A DNA stretch of 64,000 nucleotides from Campylobacter devanensis. GTDB taxonomy: Bacteria; Campylobacterota; Campylobacteria; Campylobacterales; Campylobacteraceae. The translations under genes were made by a program, and so were the position numbers. The stretch lies in assembly GCF_002139915.1 (NCBI RefSeq), contig NZ_CP018788.1, positions 186,001-250,000 of the forward strand, written 5' to 3'. This document shows, piece by piece, positions 49,097 through 58,666 of the stretch. Each line of letters opens with the position of its first letter. Position 1 is the stretch's first letter. Under the pieces are notes generated by a model. That model saw nothing but the letters and a program-made list of their open reading frames with translations. It ran no database searches and was not told the origin of the DNA.

Positions 49097-49928
49097 TCTT
49101 GGAAGCAACACGATTAGAGCCTGTAAAATGCGTAGATTGGGTAGTGGGAATTTTGAGTGTGAGTATAGCTTTGAGCGGATAGTTGGTTCAGCTCGTGGGC
49201 TAAGCCATACTGGATTAGCCATAGATGCTATGGAGCGCATTAGAACAGCAGTGGCTCAGCTTTGTACTGAGGCGTCATTTAGCTCTAGTATAGCAGTAGC
49301 GACTGAGGCTTTTAGACAAGCGTCAAATTCTAGCGAATTTTTTAGGGATATTAGAGCTGAATTTGGTATTGAATTTAATATTATTAGTGGTGAAGTTGAA
49401 GCATATTTAACTCGTTTAGGTGTAGAAAATCGTGCTAAAATTTTAAATCTTGATCTAAAAGATTCTCTTTTAATCGATCTTGGTGGAGCTAGTACAGAGA
49501 TTAGTTTTGGCGAGATAAGTCGTAGTTTTAGCTTTGGGATTATCACAGCTCTTGAGAGTAATAAGAGGGCTGAGATATCAATGGCTATAGAGTTTATTAA
49601 GCAGTTTAAATTTAACAATATTATTTTAACTTCTGGCGTACCTACAACAGTTGCAGCGCTTAAGCAAGGGTTAAATTATACTAATTATAGAGCAGATTTG
49701 ATAAATGGAGTGCAGATTAAAAATACAGATTTAAACTGGGCGGCAAATTTGCTAAAAACTACACCAAATAAAGATGAGCTAGTAGGTAAAAATCGTGCCG
49801 ATTTGATTGTTAAAGGGTGTGAGATTTTATCAAATTTAGTAGGGTTTAACCCGTGTATAGTGATTGATGATGGTTTGCGAGAGGGTCTTTTTATAACAAA
49901 AAAATTAAATTTAAAGGAGATAAAATGA
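49083..49928 (+). CDS. Ppx/GppA-family phosphatase
   Basis: 281 aa. Seen: MIAIDLGSNTIRACKM (phosphate-1 loop), IAVATEAFRQASNS, ISGEVEAYLTRLGV, DLGGASTEISFG (phosphate-2 loop) and VIDDGLREG. It has only the two actin-like domains and lacks the C-terminal HD part, as in other short epsilon-proteobacterial members. Acts on polyphosphate or ppGpp-related nucleotides; which one is not visible. Overlaps cca and yqeY. Confidence 0.9.
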   Translation: MIAIDLGSNTIRACKMRRLGSGNFECEYSFERIVGSARGLSHTGLAIDAMERIRTAVAQLCTEASFSSSIAVATEAFRQASNSSEFFRDIRAEFGIEFNIISGEVEAYLTRLGVENRAKILNLDLKDSLLIDLGGASTEISFGEISRSFSFGIITALESNKRAEISMAIEFIKQFKFNNIILTSGVPTTVAALKQGLNYTNYRADLINGVQIKNTDLNWAANLLKTTPNKDELVGKNRADLIVKGCEILSNLVGFNPCIVIDDGLREGLFITKKLNLKEIK

Positions 49929-50368
49929 GCGTAAAAGCACAAATTTTAAATGATATAAAAGCAGCGATGAAAGCTGGAAATAGTTTTGAGAGAGATACCT
50001 TGCGTATGATAAACTCGGCATTTAAGCAGATTGAAGTTGATGAGAGAGTGGAGCTAGATGATGCTAGAATCTTTACAATTTTACAAAGCGAGATTAAGCG
50101 TCGCAATGACTCAGCCACGCAGTATAAAAACGGCGGTAGAGATGATTTAGCACAAAAGGAGCTTGGCGAGATAGAGATAATCTCTAGATATCTACCAAAA
50201 CAGCTTAGCGATGATGAATTGAAGGCGAAAATATCAGAGCTGATAGCGCAAAATAGCTTAAATGGGATTAAGGATTTAGGTGCATTGATGAAGTTAGCCA
50301 AAGAGACTATCGGCTCTGCTTGCGATGGTAAGCGTATGAGCGAAGCGGCTAAAAAGGCACTTTCATAA
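49925..50368 (+). CDS. GatB/YqeY-domain protein
   Basis: 147 aa, all helical. Seen: LRMINSAFKQIEVDERVELDD, EIKRRNDSATQYKNGGRDDLA, ISRYLPKQLSDDEL and ALMKLAKETIGSACDGKRM. Related to the tail domain of the amidotransferase GatB; stand-alone versions may bind charged tRNA. Last gene of the leu run; a GC-rich terminator follows. Confidence 0.92.
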   Translation: MSVKAQILNDIKAAMKAGNSFERDTLRMINSAFKQIEVDERVELDDARIFTILQSEIKRRNDSATQYKNGGRDDLAQKELGEIEIISRYLPKQLSDDELKAKISELIAQNSLNGIKDLGALMKLAKETIGSACDGKRMSEAAKKALS

Positions 50369-50377
50369 TTTAAATTT

Positions 50378-50392
50378 GCCCCATTTAGGGGC
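50378..50392. terminator. Bidirectional terminator between yqeY and the SIMPL gene
   Basis: GCCCC-ATTTA-GGGGC followed by TTTATTATT, between convergent genes. Confidence 0.85.
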
Positions 50393-50396
50393 TTTA

Positions 50397-51137
50397 TTAT
50401 TTGCAGTTATATGTGGCTGTTGCCGATAGGGTTTGGGTATGTTTAGACTCTATTGGCGTTTGGGTTGATTTTAGGTTCGCATATACTGCTGGGTGGCTAG
50501 TTCCGGTAAAATCAACGCTATTTAATACACAATTTTTACCAAGCTCATTTGAGTAAAGCTGTGCTTTTTGCATAGCGTTATTTAATACTTTAATGTGTAG
50601 TAGCTCGTTATTTTGTGTTGATATGGCATCTGATACTGATGGAGTTATGGCTGGTAGATTAATGCTTATAAACTCATTGTTTTTTAATAGCGTATTTAAT
50701 TGAGTAATTAAGTTATCATATTTATCAATGCTATTTTTATCAAATTTACATCCAATATCAAAGTTTATAAGCTGTCCGGTGATGATTCTAGCACCATCGT
50801 TGTAGCTATAGCTTGGATTTATTGAGTAGGTAGAAGCTTTACAAATTTGACTATCTTTGGCTAATTTTAACGCCTTATCAAGTGTAGCAGTGATAATTTC
50901 TAGCTCATTTGGAGCTATTTGGTCTTTGGTACGTAAAGCATTTGTAGATTCTAAGCTAATATTTGCACTAAATTGATCTGGAATAAACTCCACGCTCTGT
51001 GTAATTGTGCGATTAAATTTAAGCTCTTTATCGCTAAACTGATTTTGAGATAAAAACTTAGCATCAAATACCACACCAGCGATGAATACTATAAGCACAG
51101 CCAAAGCAAAAAGCGACTTAAAAAGAAGATTTAACAT
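50397..51137 (-). CDS. SIMPL-domain (DUF541) periplasmic protein
   Basis: 246 aa. An N-terminal signal/anchor segment (residues 2-27, LNLLFKSLFALAVLIVFIAG) is followed by a SIMPL domain: ITQSVEFIPDQFSANISLES at the start and LKVLNNAMQKAQLYSNELGK near residue 190. SIMPL proteins are periplasmic, and some oligomerise into rings; function is unclear. Single gene. Confidence 0.85.
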   Translation of the reverse strand: MLNLLFKSLFALAVLIVFIAGVVFDAKFLSQNQFSDKELKFNRTITQSVEFIPDQFSANISLESTNALRTKDQIAPNELEIITATLDKALKLAKDSQICKASTYSINPSYSYNDGARIITGQLINFDIGCKFDKNSIDKYDNLITQLNTLLKNNEFISINLPAITPSVSDAISTQNNELLHIKVLNNAMQKAQLYSNELGKNCVLNSVDFTGTSHPAVYANLKSTQTPIESKHTQTLSATATYNCK

Positions 51138-51237
51138 ATTTATCCTTATTTTTAAAATGATTTAGTATTTTACAACAGATAATATAATGCTAAGTAAAGA
51201 GCTAAAAAGTTAAAATTTGCTCTTTACTCTATTATTT

Positions 51238-52665
51238 TTAAACCTTAATCTGCTCAAGCTCACCCAGCGCCGCAGCGATATCTGCTTTTATCTCTTCTAA
51301 TATCTCATCTGGAGTTGCTATATTTTCGCTATTTATTACGCTTTGTTCTTTTATCCACGATATATCGAGATTTGTTTTATCTCGCTTTAATATCTCATCT
51401 ATGTTAAAGCATTTAAATCTCTCACTTTGTTTTCTTTGAGCTAGATTATCGCCATAGCATTGGATAAAATCAGCCAAACTCTCATCATTTAGTGGATTTT
51501 CTACAAGAGTAAAATTTTGATTTGTCCTTAGATCATATACCCATACTTGAGTAGTTTTAGGCTCATTACTTGGAGTTAATTTATCAAAAAATAGCACATT
51601 TGCCTTTACTCCCTGCGCATAAAAAATCCCAGTAGGCAGACGCAAAATCGTATGTAGATTAAAATCCTTTAAAAGTCGTTGCCTCACTTTCTCGCCAGCT
51701 CCGCCCTCAAATAGCACATTATCAGGCAGAACAACAGCTGCTTTACCACCAATTTTTAACACGCTCATTATATGTTGCAAAAAGTTTATCTGTTTATTAG
51801 AAGTGCTTACTATGAAATCATCTCTTTCATAGCTTTCGCTTTGAGTATTTACGCTGCCATCATCACCCATAATTTTGGTAGATGATTTTTTGCCAAAAGG
51901 TGGATTTGTCAGTACCATATCGTATCTTTGATCGCCTAGACTTAAAAGACTATCGCTTGTTTTTACTGGACTCTCATCACCGCCTATATCATGTAGATAT
52001 AAATTCATCGCACATAGACTAGTAACTAGTGGCGAAATATCGGTGCCACTTAGTGCTTTTGTTTTTAGATTTTCTAGCTTGGTTTTATCTTTACTACTAG
52101 CCCTCATATACTCATACGCTTCTAGCAAAAATCCGCCAGTTCCACACGCTGGGTCATTTATACTCATACCAATTTGTGGCTTCATCACGCTTACTATGGC
52201 TTTGATTATTGCTCTTGGGGTAAAATATTGTCCCGCTCCGCCTTTGGTTTCGGTGGCGTTTTTTTGTAATAACCCTTCATAAATCGCCCCTTTGACATCT
52301 ACATCTAAGCCTAGCCAAGTTTCATTATCTATTAAGCTTACTAGCCGTTTTAGTTTGGCTGGTTCGTTGATTTTATTTTGAGCTTTTTGGTATATAGTGC
52401 CTACTATACCACTTTGCTTTGATAGAGTGTTTAAGGCATTGGTGTAAGCAGTTTCTAGCTCACTTCCATCTAAATTTGACAAATTTTGCCATTTACAATG
52501 AGAGGGCAAAAGCGACGCAACGCCCAAAAATTTCTCTCTCTCATCATCCATTTTTAAAAATAACAAATAGGTAATTTGGCTTACATAATCTGTATAGCTA
52601 ACTCCACTATCTCTTAATATACTAGCGTAATTCCATACCTTGCCTATTAACGCACTTTCGCTCAT
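51238..52665 (-). CDS. hsdM: Type I restriction-modification methyltransferase subunit
   Basis: 475 aa. Seen: N-terminal HsdM helical domain, GQYFTPRAIIKAIVSVMKP, motif I NDPACGTGGFLLEAYEY and the N6-adenine catalytic motif VLTNPPFGKKS. It methylates adenine with HsdS as the recognition subunit. Third of the minus-strand hsdR-hsdS-hsdM run, overlapping hsdS by 4 bp. Confidence 0.97.
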   Translation of the reverse strand: MSESALIGKVWNYASILRDSGVSYTDYVSQITYLLFLKMDDEREKFLGVASLLPSHCKWQNLSNLDGSELETAYTNALNTLSKQSGIVGTIYQKAQNKINEPAKLKRLVSLIDNETWLGLDVDVKGAIYEGLLQKNATETKGGAGQYFTPRAIIKAIVSVMKPQIGMSINDPACGTGGFLLEAYEYMRASSKDKTKLENLKTKALSGTDISPLVTSLCAMNLYLHDIGGDESPVKTSDSLLSLGDQRYDMVLTNPPFGKKSSTKIMGDDGSVNTQSESYERDDFIVSTSNKQINFLQHIMSVLKIGGKAAVVLPDNVLFEGGAGEKVRQRLLKDFNLHTILRLPTGIFYAQGVKANVLFFDKLTPSNEPKTTQVWVYDLRTNQNFTLVENPLNDESLADFIQCYGDNLAQRKQSERFKCFNIDEILKRDKTNLDISWIKEQSVINSENIATPDEILEEIKADIAAALGELEQIKV

Positions 52666-53852
52666 ATTTCACTCCTTAACTCTCCGCTAAATGCTTTTTT
52701 TAATATACTTTGTTTTAAGTTTTTAGCATTTTGAATGCTTTTATCTATCAAATTTAGAGTTTTATCCACTATTGCAAATCTCCTATCTATCTCAGCCACT
52801 ATTAAATTTTGCTCTGATAATGGTGGGAGTGGGATTTTAATTTCTTTTATTCTGTAAAGCGCTAATTTTGCCTGTGTTGTAGCTTTTGTAAAAAAAATAA
52901 TTTGCATTTGTGCTTCATTTGAATTTAAATAATAAACTAAAAATTTCTTATTAGCACCGTTAAAAGTAATTTTAGCTGCATTTTCTGTTAAATTTGCACC
53001 ATTTAATTCAATAGGTATTGTGCCTACTTTTCCTATTGTGCCTGCTATTGAAATATAAATATCATCACTAGAAATAGTATAATTTTTTATTTTATCTTGT
53101 ACTTCTTGTGTAATATATTTGATATCTTTTAAATTTACGCTCATATTTTCAAAATCAGCGACCCTAATATATGCAAATTTTGTAGTATCTTTTGAAAATT
53201 TTGAATTTGCTGGCAATCTCTTTCCGCCTTTTATTTCAGAAAAATCTCCCAGTTTTTTAACTTCCCAGTGGGTAGGTGAAGTGTTAGGTATCAAATCACC
53301 ATTAAACGCAGATTTAAGCACGCTTTGTTTATAAAGTTTTAGATTTTCTTTTGCATTTATTAGATTGGTTATAGCATTTTCAATTTTTACAAAACTATCA
53401 TCTAACTTATCCGCAATAGCCTTTTGCTCTGATAATGGTGGGAGTGGGATTTCAAGTTGTTTAAAATTTGGCACGGTTAATTGTGGTATGCTTGAACCTT
53501 CACCACTTGGAATTTTAAATTTTAAAGCATAAGCTAAAAATTTTAAGTCTAAAATATTATCTTTTGGTATTGCGCTTATTAGCCTAACTATTGGACAAAA
53601 AGGCTCATTTCTAACACAAACAAAACCTATTGTTCCACGAGCCGAAACTGTAACGGCTTGTTTATTAATAGTAGCATATTTTGTATATCCATAAAGTCCA
53701 TTGTCTTTTATGCCATTTGAATAAATAGGAATTTTAAAATCATTTGTTTTAATTGGTGAAAATTCTGCTGGTTTATCACCACCTGCTGATATTTTTTCAC
53801 AAATTTCCCCCAGTTTTTTGACTTCCCAGCCTTTTGGTATTTTATTCATCAT
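52662..53852 (-). CDS. hsdS: Type I restriction-modification specificity subunit
   Basis: 396 aa with two target recognition domains. Each begins with a GWEVKKLGEI or HWEVKKLGDF motif (residues 8 and about 200) and ends with the spacer repeat IPLPPLSEQKAIADKLD or IPLPPLSEQNLIVAEID followed by a helical region. The near-duplicate spacer sequences allow domain shuffling, which changes the recognised sequence. Its ATG overlaps the stop of a 33-aa ORF upstream (ATGA). Confidence 0.95.
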   Translation of the reverse strand: MMNKIPKGWEVKKLGEICEKISAGGDKPAEFSPIKTNDFKIPIYSNGIKDNGLYGYTKYATINKQAVTVSARGTIGFVCVRNEPFCPIVRLISAIPKDNILDLKFLAYALKFKIPSGEGSSIPQLTVPNFKQLEIPLPPLSEQKAIADKLDDSFVKIENAITNLINAKENLKLYKQSVLKSAFNGDLIPNTSPTHWEVKKLGDFSEIKGGKRLPANSKFSKDTTKFAYIRVADFENMSVNLKDIKYITQEVQDKIKNYTISSDDIYISIAGTIGKVGTIPIELNGANLTENAAKITFNGANKKFLVYYLNSNEAQMQIIFFTKATTQAKLALYRIKEIKIPLPPLSEQNLIVAEIDRRFAIVDKTLNLIDKSIQNAKNLKQSILKKAFSGELRSEI

Positions 53853-53950
53853 TTTGCACTACTTTTAAATTTATCAATTATAAAATCTTTTAATTCCCAA
53901 TTAAAATTTTTATAGGTTGCACAATTTATATGATTAAATTTTTTTAGCAT
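53849..53950 (-). CDS. 33-aa ORF between hsdR and hsdS, likely remnant of an rlo-type gene
   Basis: Reads MLKKFNHINCATYKNFNWEL then KDFIIDKFKSSAK. The start looks like the first residues of RloC/AAA_13-type ATPases (pattern KFNxINxATFKDFxW), which occupy this place in many Campylobacter hsd loci as R-linked ORFs. Here only the N-terminus remains and runs into hsdS with an ATGA overlap, so it may serve as a coupling leader. The family match is from memory. Confidence 0.45.
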   Translation of the reverse strand: MLKKFNHINCATYKNFNWELKDFIIDKFKSSAK

Positions 53951-53965
53951 AGTTACCCCTTTATT

Positions 53966-56674
53966 TTACGCCACTAAAGCTTGATTTAATTCTATTAGTA
54001 AATTCTCAAAGTTATCAAAAAGCGTTTTAGCTTTAAAAATTCCACCCTTATTACCCAAAAAGCTCTGTATGTCTGCTAAATCAAGATAAGAATTGCTTAT
54101 TATATACTCTTTTATAAGCTCTAAAAATTCGTTTTGTTTTTCATCAAATATTATGCCCTTGTTCTTTTGCCTACCTTTCCATAGTTCAAATCTAGAATTT
54201 GCTATGCTGCTAAACTCCCTAAGCTCATCATCAAAACCTAGAGCAAATTTGACTAATTGTATGATATTTGTAAGACACCCCACAATACTTTTGGCGTTAT
54301 TTTTAACTTTGTCTGGTTTGACTAAAGCGTAAGAATTCCATATTTGAAAACTATCTAGATTGTTAGATTTTAGCTTGTCGTTTAGTTCGTTTATTAACTC
54401 ATAAGTAAGTTTTCTATTTTTATAATCTTTATTATAGATTATGCTTAGAGCCGTGATCTCATCTTTATTTTCATTGATAAAATCATTAAAATTTGCGATT
54501 ATTTCATTTGCTTTGTTTTTATTGAATTCCGCATTTATCACACTATCTGGTGAAATATCATCTATATAGAGTTTTGATTTTTGCGATAGATCTAGTAACA
54601 TTTTACGAAATATAGGCTTATTAAATGGTTTTAAAACTTCATCTTTTTTGGCTATGATTTCATCATTGTTTAAGTTTTGTGTAAGATCTACATCTAAGGT
54701 ATCTAAAATATCGCTAGCGAGTTGCCCTAGTGTTTTTGAATCTAGTATTTTTGAAATTTGAGTTTTGTCATCATCGCTGATATTGGCTTCTATTCGCACT
54801 AGGCGTCCAGCAAGGCTAGAGAGTGTATCATCGCTAGTATCGCCATTAGCCACATTTTCTAAGATTTTAGCTAGACTTATACCTTTTTTGCGTTCAAGTG
54901 GTGCTGAAATTGTTTTTTTGCTTTCGCTTACACCTACTGCATCTATGAGATAGAATTTATCTTTGCTTTTAGCATTTGGTGTGATAGTTTGTAAATCATT
55001 AGGATTTATGGTGCGAACGCCTCTACCCTTCATCTGTTCGTAATACAAAGATGACTTTACATCACGCATAAAAATCACCACTTCAAGTGGCTTAATATCT
55101 GTACCTGTAGCTATCATATCTACAGTAACTGCTATGCGAAAAGTCGGGTCTGTTTTAAAGGCTTTTATTAGTTCTTCTGGTTTTGCGTTGCCGATATTAT
55201 ATGTAATTTTTTTGCAAAAATCATTACCTTGCCCAAAAACTTCTCTAGTTATGCGAGTGATATTTTCAGCGTGATTATCATCTTTAGCAAATATAAGAGT
55301 TTTTGGTACAAAGCTAGGCTCACGCTCTGGATAAAGCTCGGTAAAAATAGCATTCTTGTAACATTCTAAAATAGTTTGAATTTGATTTATAGATACTACG
55401 GAGCGATCTAGGTCTGTTTTTTGATATTCTAAATTTTCATCTAGGCTTTCATAGTATTTCAATCTAGTTTTTTTGTCCATTACAGGCACCAAAAAGCCTT
55501 TTTTGATAGTGTTTCCGTATTCGCTGATTTGAGTTTTGATGCGAAAAATTTCACAATCAACATTTATACCATCTATTATAGAGCGCTCTAGCGGGTATTG
55601 ACTAACTAAATTCGCACTAAAATATCCTAAAGTCTGCTTAGATGGAGTAGCAGTAAGTCCGATGATAAAGGCGTCAAAATACTCTAAAACCTGTCTCCAC
55701 TCGCCATAAATACTTCTATGGCATTCATCAACTACGATAAAATCAAAACTCTCAATAGGGATATTTGGATTATAGCTTACTATTCGTTCGCTCTTATTTT
55801 CGCTTTTATAGTTTTCATAGGCTGAAATTTCTTCATCTTTTTCATCATAGTATTCATCGCCACTAAGCATAGAATACATACGCTGAATAGTGGTGATAAC
55901 GACTTTTGCATCTTTATCTATGGTATTTGTATTAAGATGTTGAGTTATATAAACTTCACTAAATTTGCGATTTTCATCATTTAGGTGAAAATTTTCAAAT
56001 TCATTTTTGGTTTGTTTGCCAAGATTGTTTCTATCTACCAAAAATAACACCCTTTTTGCACCAGCAAATTTAATAAGGCGATAGATAAAATTACATGCTG
56101 TAAAAGTTTTGCCAGAGCCGGTTGCCATTTGGATTAAGGCTCTTGGTTTATAATTTTTAAGGGAGTTTTCTAGTGAATTTATGGCATCAAATTGACACTT
56201 TCTAAGGTTTGCCATTTGTAGGCTCGGCATAGATAAAATTCTATTTCTTAAAGTATCTTCTCTTAGAATTTTTGCTAAAAAATCAGGGCGATAGAATGCA
56301 AAAATTCGTCTAGAACGGCTTTTTTTATCACGCAAATCAGTAAAATAAATCTCAACACCATTGCTTTCAAATAAAAATGGCAACTCATTATCCATATGAG
56401 TGCGGACATTTGTAGGTAAATTTTTAGCATAATGACGCGATTGATTTTCTACACCGCTTAGACTAAGACCAGTTTTTTTAGCTTCTATAACGCCGCAAGC
56501 TTTGCCATCTATAAAGATAAGATAATCGGCAAAACTACCATCACTCATAGCAAACTCACGAACTACAACGCCACGATCTGCGGTGCGATCAAACTCATCT
56601 CTATTTTGCACGATAAACCCAGCTTTAATAAGTAAGGTATCGATATTTTGTCTAGATTTTTGCTCTGGTGTCAT
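53966..56674 (-). CDS. hsdR: Type I restriction endonuclease subunit
   Basis: 902 aa. Seen: N-terminal PD-(D/E)xK nuclease with D50 (FADYLIF) and E64-A-K66 (GVIEAKK), motor domain Walker A MATGSGKT at 183-190, DECH box FIVVDECHRS, the GLTATPSKQ motif, and helicase motif VI EQMKGRGVRTINP. The C-terminal third is the helical HsdM-contact region. It translocates and cuts unmethylated DNA. First gene of the hsdR-(remnant)-hsdS-hsdM run; TAGGAAAT before the ATG. Confidence 0.96.
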   Translation of the reverse strand: MTPEQKSRQNIDTLLIKAGFIVQNRDEFDRTADRGVVVREFAMSDGSFADYLIFIDGKACGVIEAKKTGLSLSGVENQSRHYAKNLPTNVRTHMDNELPFLFESNGVEIYFTDLRDKKSRSRRIFAFYRPDFLAKILREDTLRNRILSMPSLQMANLRKCQFDAINSLENSLKNYKPRALIQMATGSGKTFTACNFIYRLIKFAGAKRVLFLVDRNNLGKQTKNEFENFHLNDENRKFSEVYITQHLNTNTIDKDAKVVITTIQRMYSMLSGDEYYDEKDEEISAYENYKSENKSERIVSYNPNIPIESFDFIVVDECHRSIYGEWRQVLEYFDAFIIGLTATPSKQTLGYFSANLVSQYPLERSIIDGINVDCEIFRIKTQISEYGNTIKKGFLVPVMDKKTRLKYYESLDENLEYQKTDLDRSVVSINQIQTILECYKNAIFTELYPEREPSFVPKTLIFAKDDNHAENITRITREVFGQGNDFCKKITYNIGNAKPEELIKAFKTDPTFRIAVTVDMIATGTDIKPLEVVIFMRDVKSSLYYEQMKGRGVRTINPNDLQTITPNAKSKDKFYLIDAVGVSESKKTISAPLERKKGISLAKILENVANGDTSDDTLSSLAGRLVRIEANISDDDKTQISKILDSKTLGQLASDILDTLDVDLTQNLNNDEIIAKKDEVLKPFNKPIFRKMLLDLSQKSKLYIDDISPDSVINAEFNKNKANEIIANFNDFINENKDEITALSIIYNKDYKNRKLTYELINELNDKLKSNNLDSFQIWNSYALVKPDKVKNNAKSIVGCLTNIIQLVKFALGFDDELREFSSIANSRFELWKGRQKNKGIIFDEKQNEFLELIKEYIISNSYLDLADIQSFLGNKGGIFKAKTLFDNFENLLIELNQALVA

Positions 56675-57114
56675 TTAAATTTCCTATAAATTTAACTTAA
56701 CTCAATAGAGTTTTTAGTTTTTATTTTGCAATAGCTCTTATTAATTTTAATAAACTTTGATAGATATTTTTTATTTTATTGAATCTAAATTCACGCTTTA
56801 CTTTGCAATGCTAAGTGCGATAAATTATCTCTTTTTATGCCTTTAAACTTGCTTAATTTATATTTAATACAATTTTAAAAAGTTTTAAGTTTTATTGTAG
56901 CTATAATTTATTAAAAATTCATTTGCACCTTTTTTATATACAGTTATATTGCTCACAGCAAATTTGTGATAAAGCCAATAAATATAAGATTGCTTCACTT
57001 CGTTAGCATTAAATTAAAATAATTGAAATAAGGCGATAGCAAAAAACTTAAAAGCTAGTTAAATATGGTTTAAAGTGTGTTTAAAATATTTAAAAAAGTG
57101 TTAAAGAGTGATAT
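56675..57114. other. 440-bp AT-rich spacer with no gene seen
   Basis: Between hsdR and tRNA-Met. No open frame with a ribosome site, no clear hairpin, and no repeat of other parts of the window. It should hold the hsdR promoter, but no single -10 box stands out. Confidence 0.6.
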
Positions 57115-57191
57115 TGGTGCCTAGGGGGAGACTTGAACTCCCGACCTCCGGCTTATGAGACCAGCGCTCTAACCAGCTGAGCTACCGAGGC
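57115..57191 (-). tRNA. tRNA-Met (anticodon CAT)
   Basis: 77 nt with CCA encoded, anticodon loop CTCATAA, T-loop TTCAAGT. The acceptor stem GCCTCGG/CCTAGGC shows one C-T mismatch at pair 5-68. The D-arm pattern (GCTCAGCTGGTTAGAGC) is that of an elongator tRNA. Confidence 0.9.
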
Positions 57192-57202
57192 ACAAAGGAT
57201 TA

Positions 57203-57278
57203 TGGTGGCTCTAACAGGACTTGAACCTGTGACCCCCACCATGTCAAGGTGATGCTCTACCAACTGAGCTATAGAACC
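57203..57278 (-). tRNA. tRNA-Val (anticodon GAC)
   Basis: 76 nt with CCA encoded, anticodon loop TTGACAT, acceptor GGTTCTA with a 3' TAGAGCC strand. Directly upstream of tRNA-Met. Confidence 0.95.
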
Positions 57279-57354
57279 TTTTTGGCTAAAAAGACTAGAA
57301 TTATACAAATTCAAGCCTTAAATTTGAATAAATTTTTGGGCTTGAATTTAAAAT

Positions 57355-57801
57355 TTATACCAAATTTGCCTTTACAAGCATAGCATAAAGAATCACAAAC
57401 ATAATGATTGTTGGAATTTCGTTATAAATTCTAAAGAATTTACCGCTTTTTGTGCAGCGATTTTCTTTAAATTGTTTCATAAAATATCCTAAACTAAAAT
57501 GATAAATCACTAAAATCACTACACAAAGTAGCTTCATATGAAAATATCCTTGCTTCATTAGTTCAGGTTTAGCGCCAATTAAAATAAATAATCCTGAAGC
57601 TATCGTAATAATCATCGCAATCCATCCAATTCCATGAAATAGTTTGGATTCTTGAATCTTTACAACATCACAAAAGCCGTTATTTGCTATATGTTCAGCA
57701 TGATAGACAAATAGCCTAGGCAGATAAAAAAGCATCGCCATCCACGATATAAAAGCAGCATAGTGCAACCATTTTAACCATAAATAGGTTTGAAATTCCA
57801 T
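57355..57801 (-). CDS. hemJ: HemJ-type protoporphyrinogen oxidase
   Basis: 148 aa with four hydrophobic helices. Seen: YLWLKWLHYAAFISWMAMLF with the conserved histidine, FYLPRLFVYHAEH, GYFHMKLLCVVILVIYHFSL and a charged KENRCTKSGKFFRIYNEIP loop, as in UPF0093/HemJ. It oxidises protoporphyrinogen IX in heme synthesis in bacteria without HemG or HemY. Single gene or last in a run with the TM2 gene. Confidence 0.9.
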   Translation of the reverse strand: MEFQTYLWLKWLHYAAFISWMAMLFYLPRLFVYHAEHIANNGFCDVVKIQESKLFHGIGWIAMIITIASGLFILIGAKPELMKQGYFHMKLLCVVILVIYHFSLGYFMKQFKENRCTKSGKFFRIYNEIPTIIMFVILYAMLVKANLV

Positions 57802-57851
57802 ATTTTCTCCTTAAATTTTGTGCAAGTTTAGCATATGATTTATAAATGAAT

Positions 57852-58220
57852 TTAAATATTTTTTAAAATTATATCTTTTTGCCTTAGATACTCTTCGTAA
57901 TTTATAGCACCACTTTTGTAAAGCTCGTAAAGTTTTTCTATATTTTCTAAATTTTTAATATCACTAATACTATGCTGCAATGCGTTTATCTCGTTTATTT
58001 TTACCACCCAGCTATGAAGCAAAAAAGCATCAATTAGCCACCATATTAGCCAAAATCCTAAAAATATATAGCCAATTAAAAATATTGTCGTAGCACTTCC
58101 AATCCAAAATAGTGTTAACTGCATAACTCCGCTTAAAAACTTTCCGCAGTAAATTCTATGAGCGCTAAAAGCTGATAGAAAAAACCATAACAGATAGGCT
58201 ATGTAGATATTTCGTCCCAT
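57852..58220 (-). CDS. TM2-domain membrane protein with SHOCT-like end
   Basis: 122 aa. Seen: a TM2 domain (two hydrophobic helices around SAHRIYCGKFLSGVMQLTLF and a short WWLIDAFLL), then a soluble tail whose last 20 residues (LYKSGAINYEEYLRQKDIIL) match the short-C-terminal SHOCT pattern. Function unknown. Its ATG shares one base with the lspA stop. Confidence 0.8.
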   Translation of the reverse strand: MGRNIYIAYLLWFFLSAFSAHRIYCGKFLSGVMQLTLFWIGSATTIFLIGYIFLGFWLIWWLIDAFLLHSWVVKINEINALQHSISDIKNLENIEKLYELYKSGAINYEEYLRQKDIILKNI

Positions 58221-58666
58221 TATTTTGCCTTTTTTTGGATTAAGGTTTGTAGCAAGATTATAGCTACGCCTAAATTTATCATTATATCAGCAAAGTTAAA
58301 CACAGCAAACTCAAACCACTTATGCCAAAATATATAATCGACTACGCCTGGATGTATGAATCTATCAAAAATATTAGAACATCCACTGCCTAAAATCAAA
58401 CCAAAAGCCGCTGTGTGCGACTTTAAAAGCTCTTTTTGTTTAATTAAATAAATAGCTAAAAGTGTGATTAATGCAATCTGAAGATATTTTAAATTTCCTT
58501 CTAAAAATGCTAACATTGAAAATGCAACGCCTTTATTGTAAACTAGCACCAGATCAATAAAATCGCTTTGCCATCTAAAGCCTTGTAAAAATAGCCATTT
58601 GATTAGCTGGTCAGCTGCAAAAATGATAGCAAAATAGCCTAAAAATTGTAAAAATACCTTATTCAT
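58220..58666 (-). CDS. lspA: Lipoprotein signal peptidase
   Basis: 148 aa with four helices. Seen: [33 protein letters not shown] and [15 protein letters not shown], holding the two catalytic aspartates (in FDR and FAD). It cleaves prolipoproteins at the lipobox. It overlaps glmM by 8 bp. Confidence 0.96.
   Translation of the reverse strand: MNKVFLQFLGYFAIIFAADQLIKWLFLQGFRWQSDFIDLVLVYNKGVAFSMLAFLEGNLKYLQIALITLLAIYLIKQKELLKSHTAAFGLILGSGCSNIFDRFIHPGVVDYIFWHKWFEFAVFNFADIMINLGVAIILLQTLIQKKAK

Noticed and set aside
57115-57191. tRNA-Met as a pseudogene because of the acceptor mismatch
   Set aside because: Only one of seven acceptor pairs is mismatched, while all other arms, the CAT anticodon and the encoded CCA are normal.
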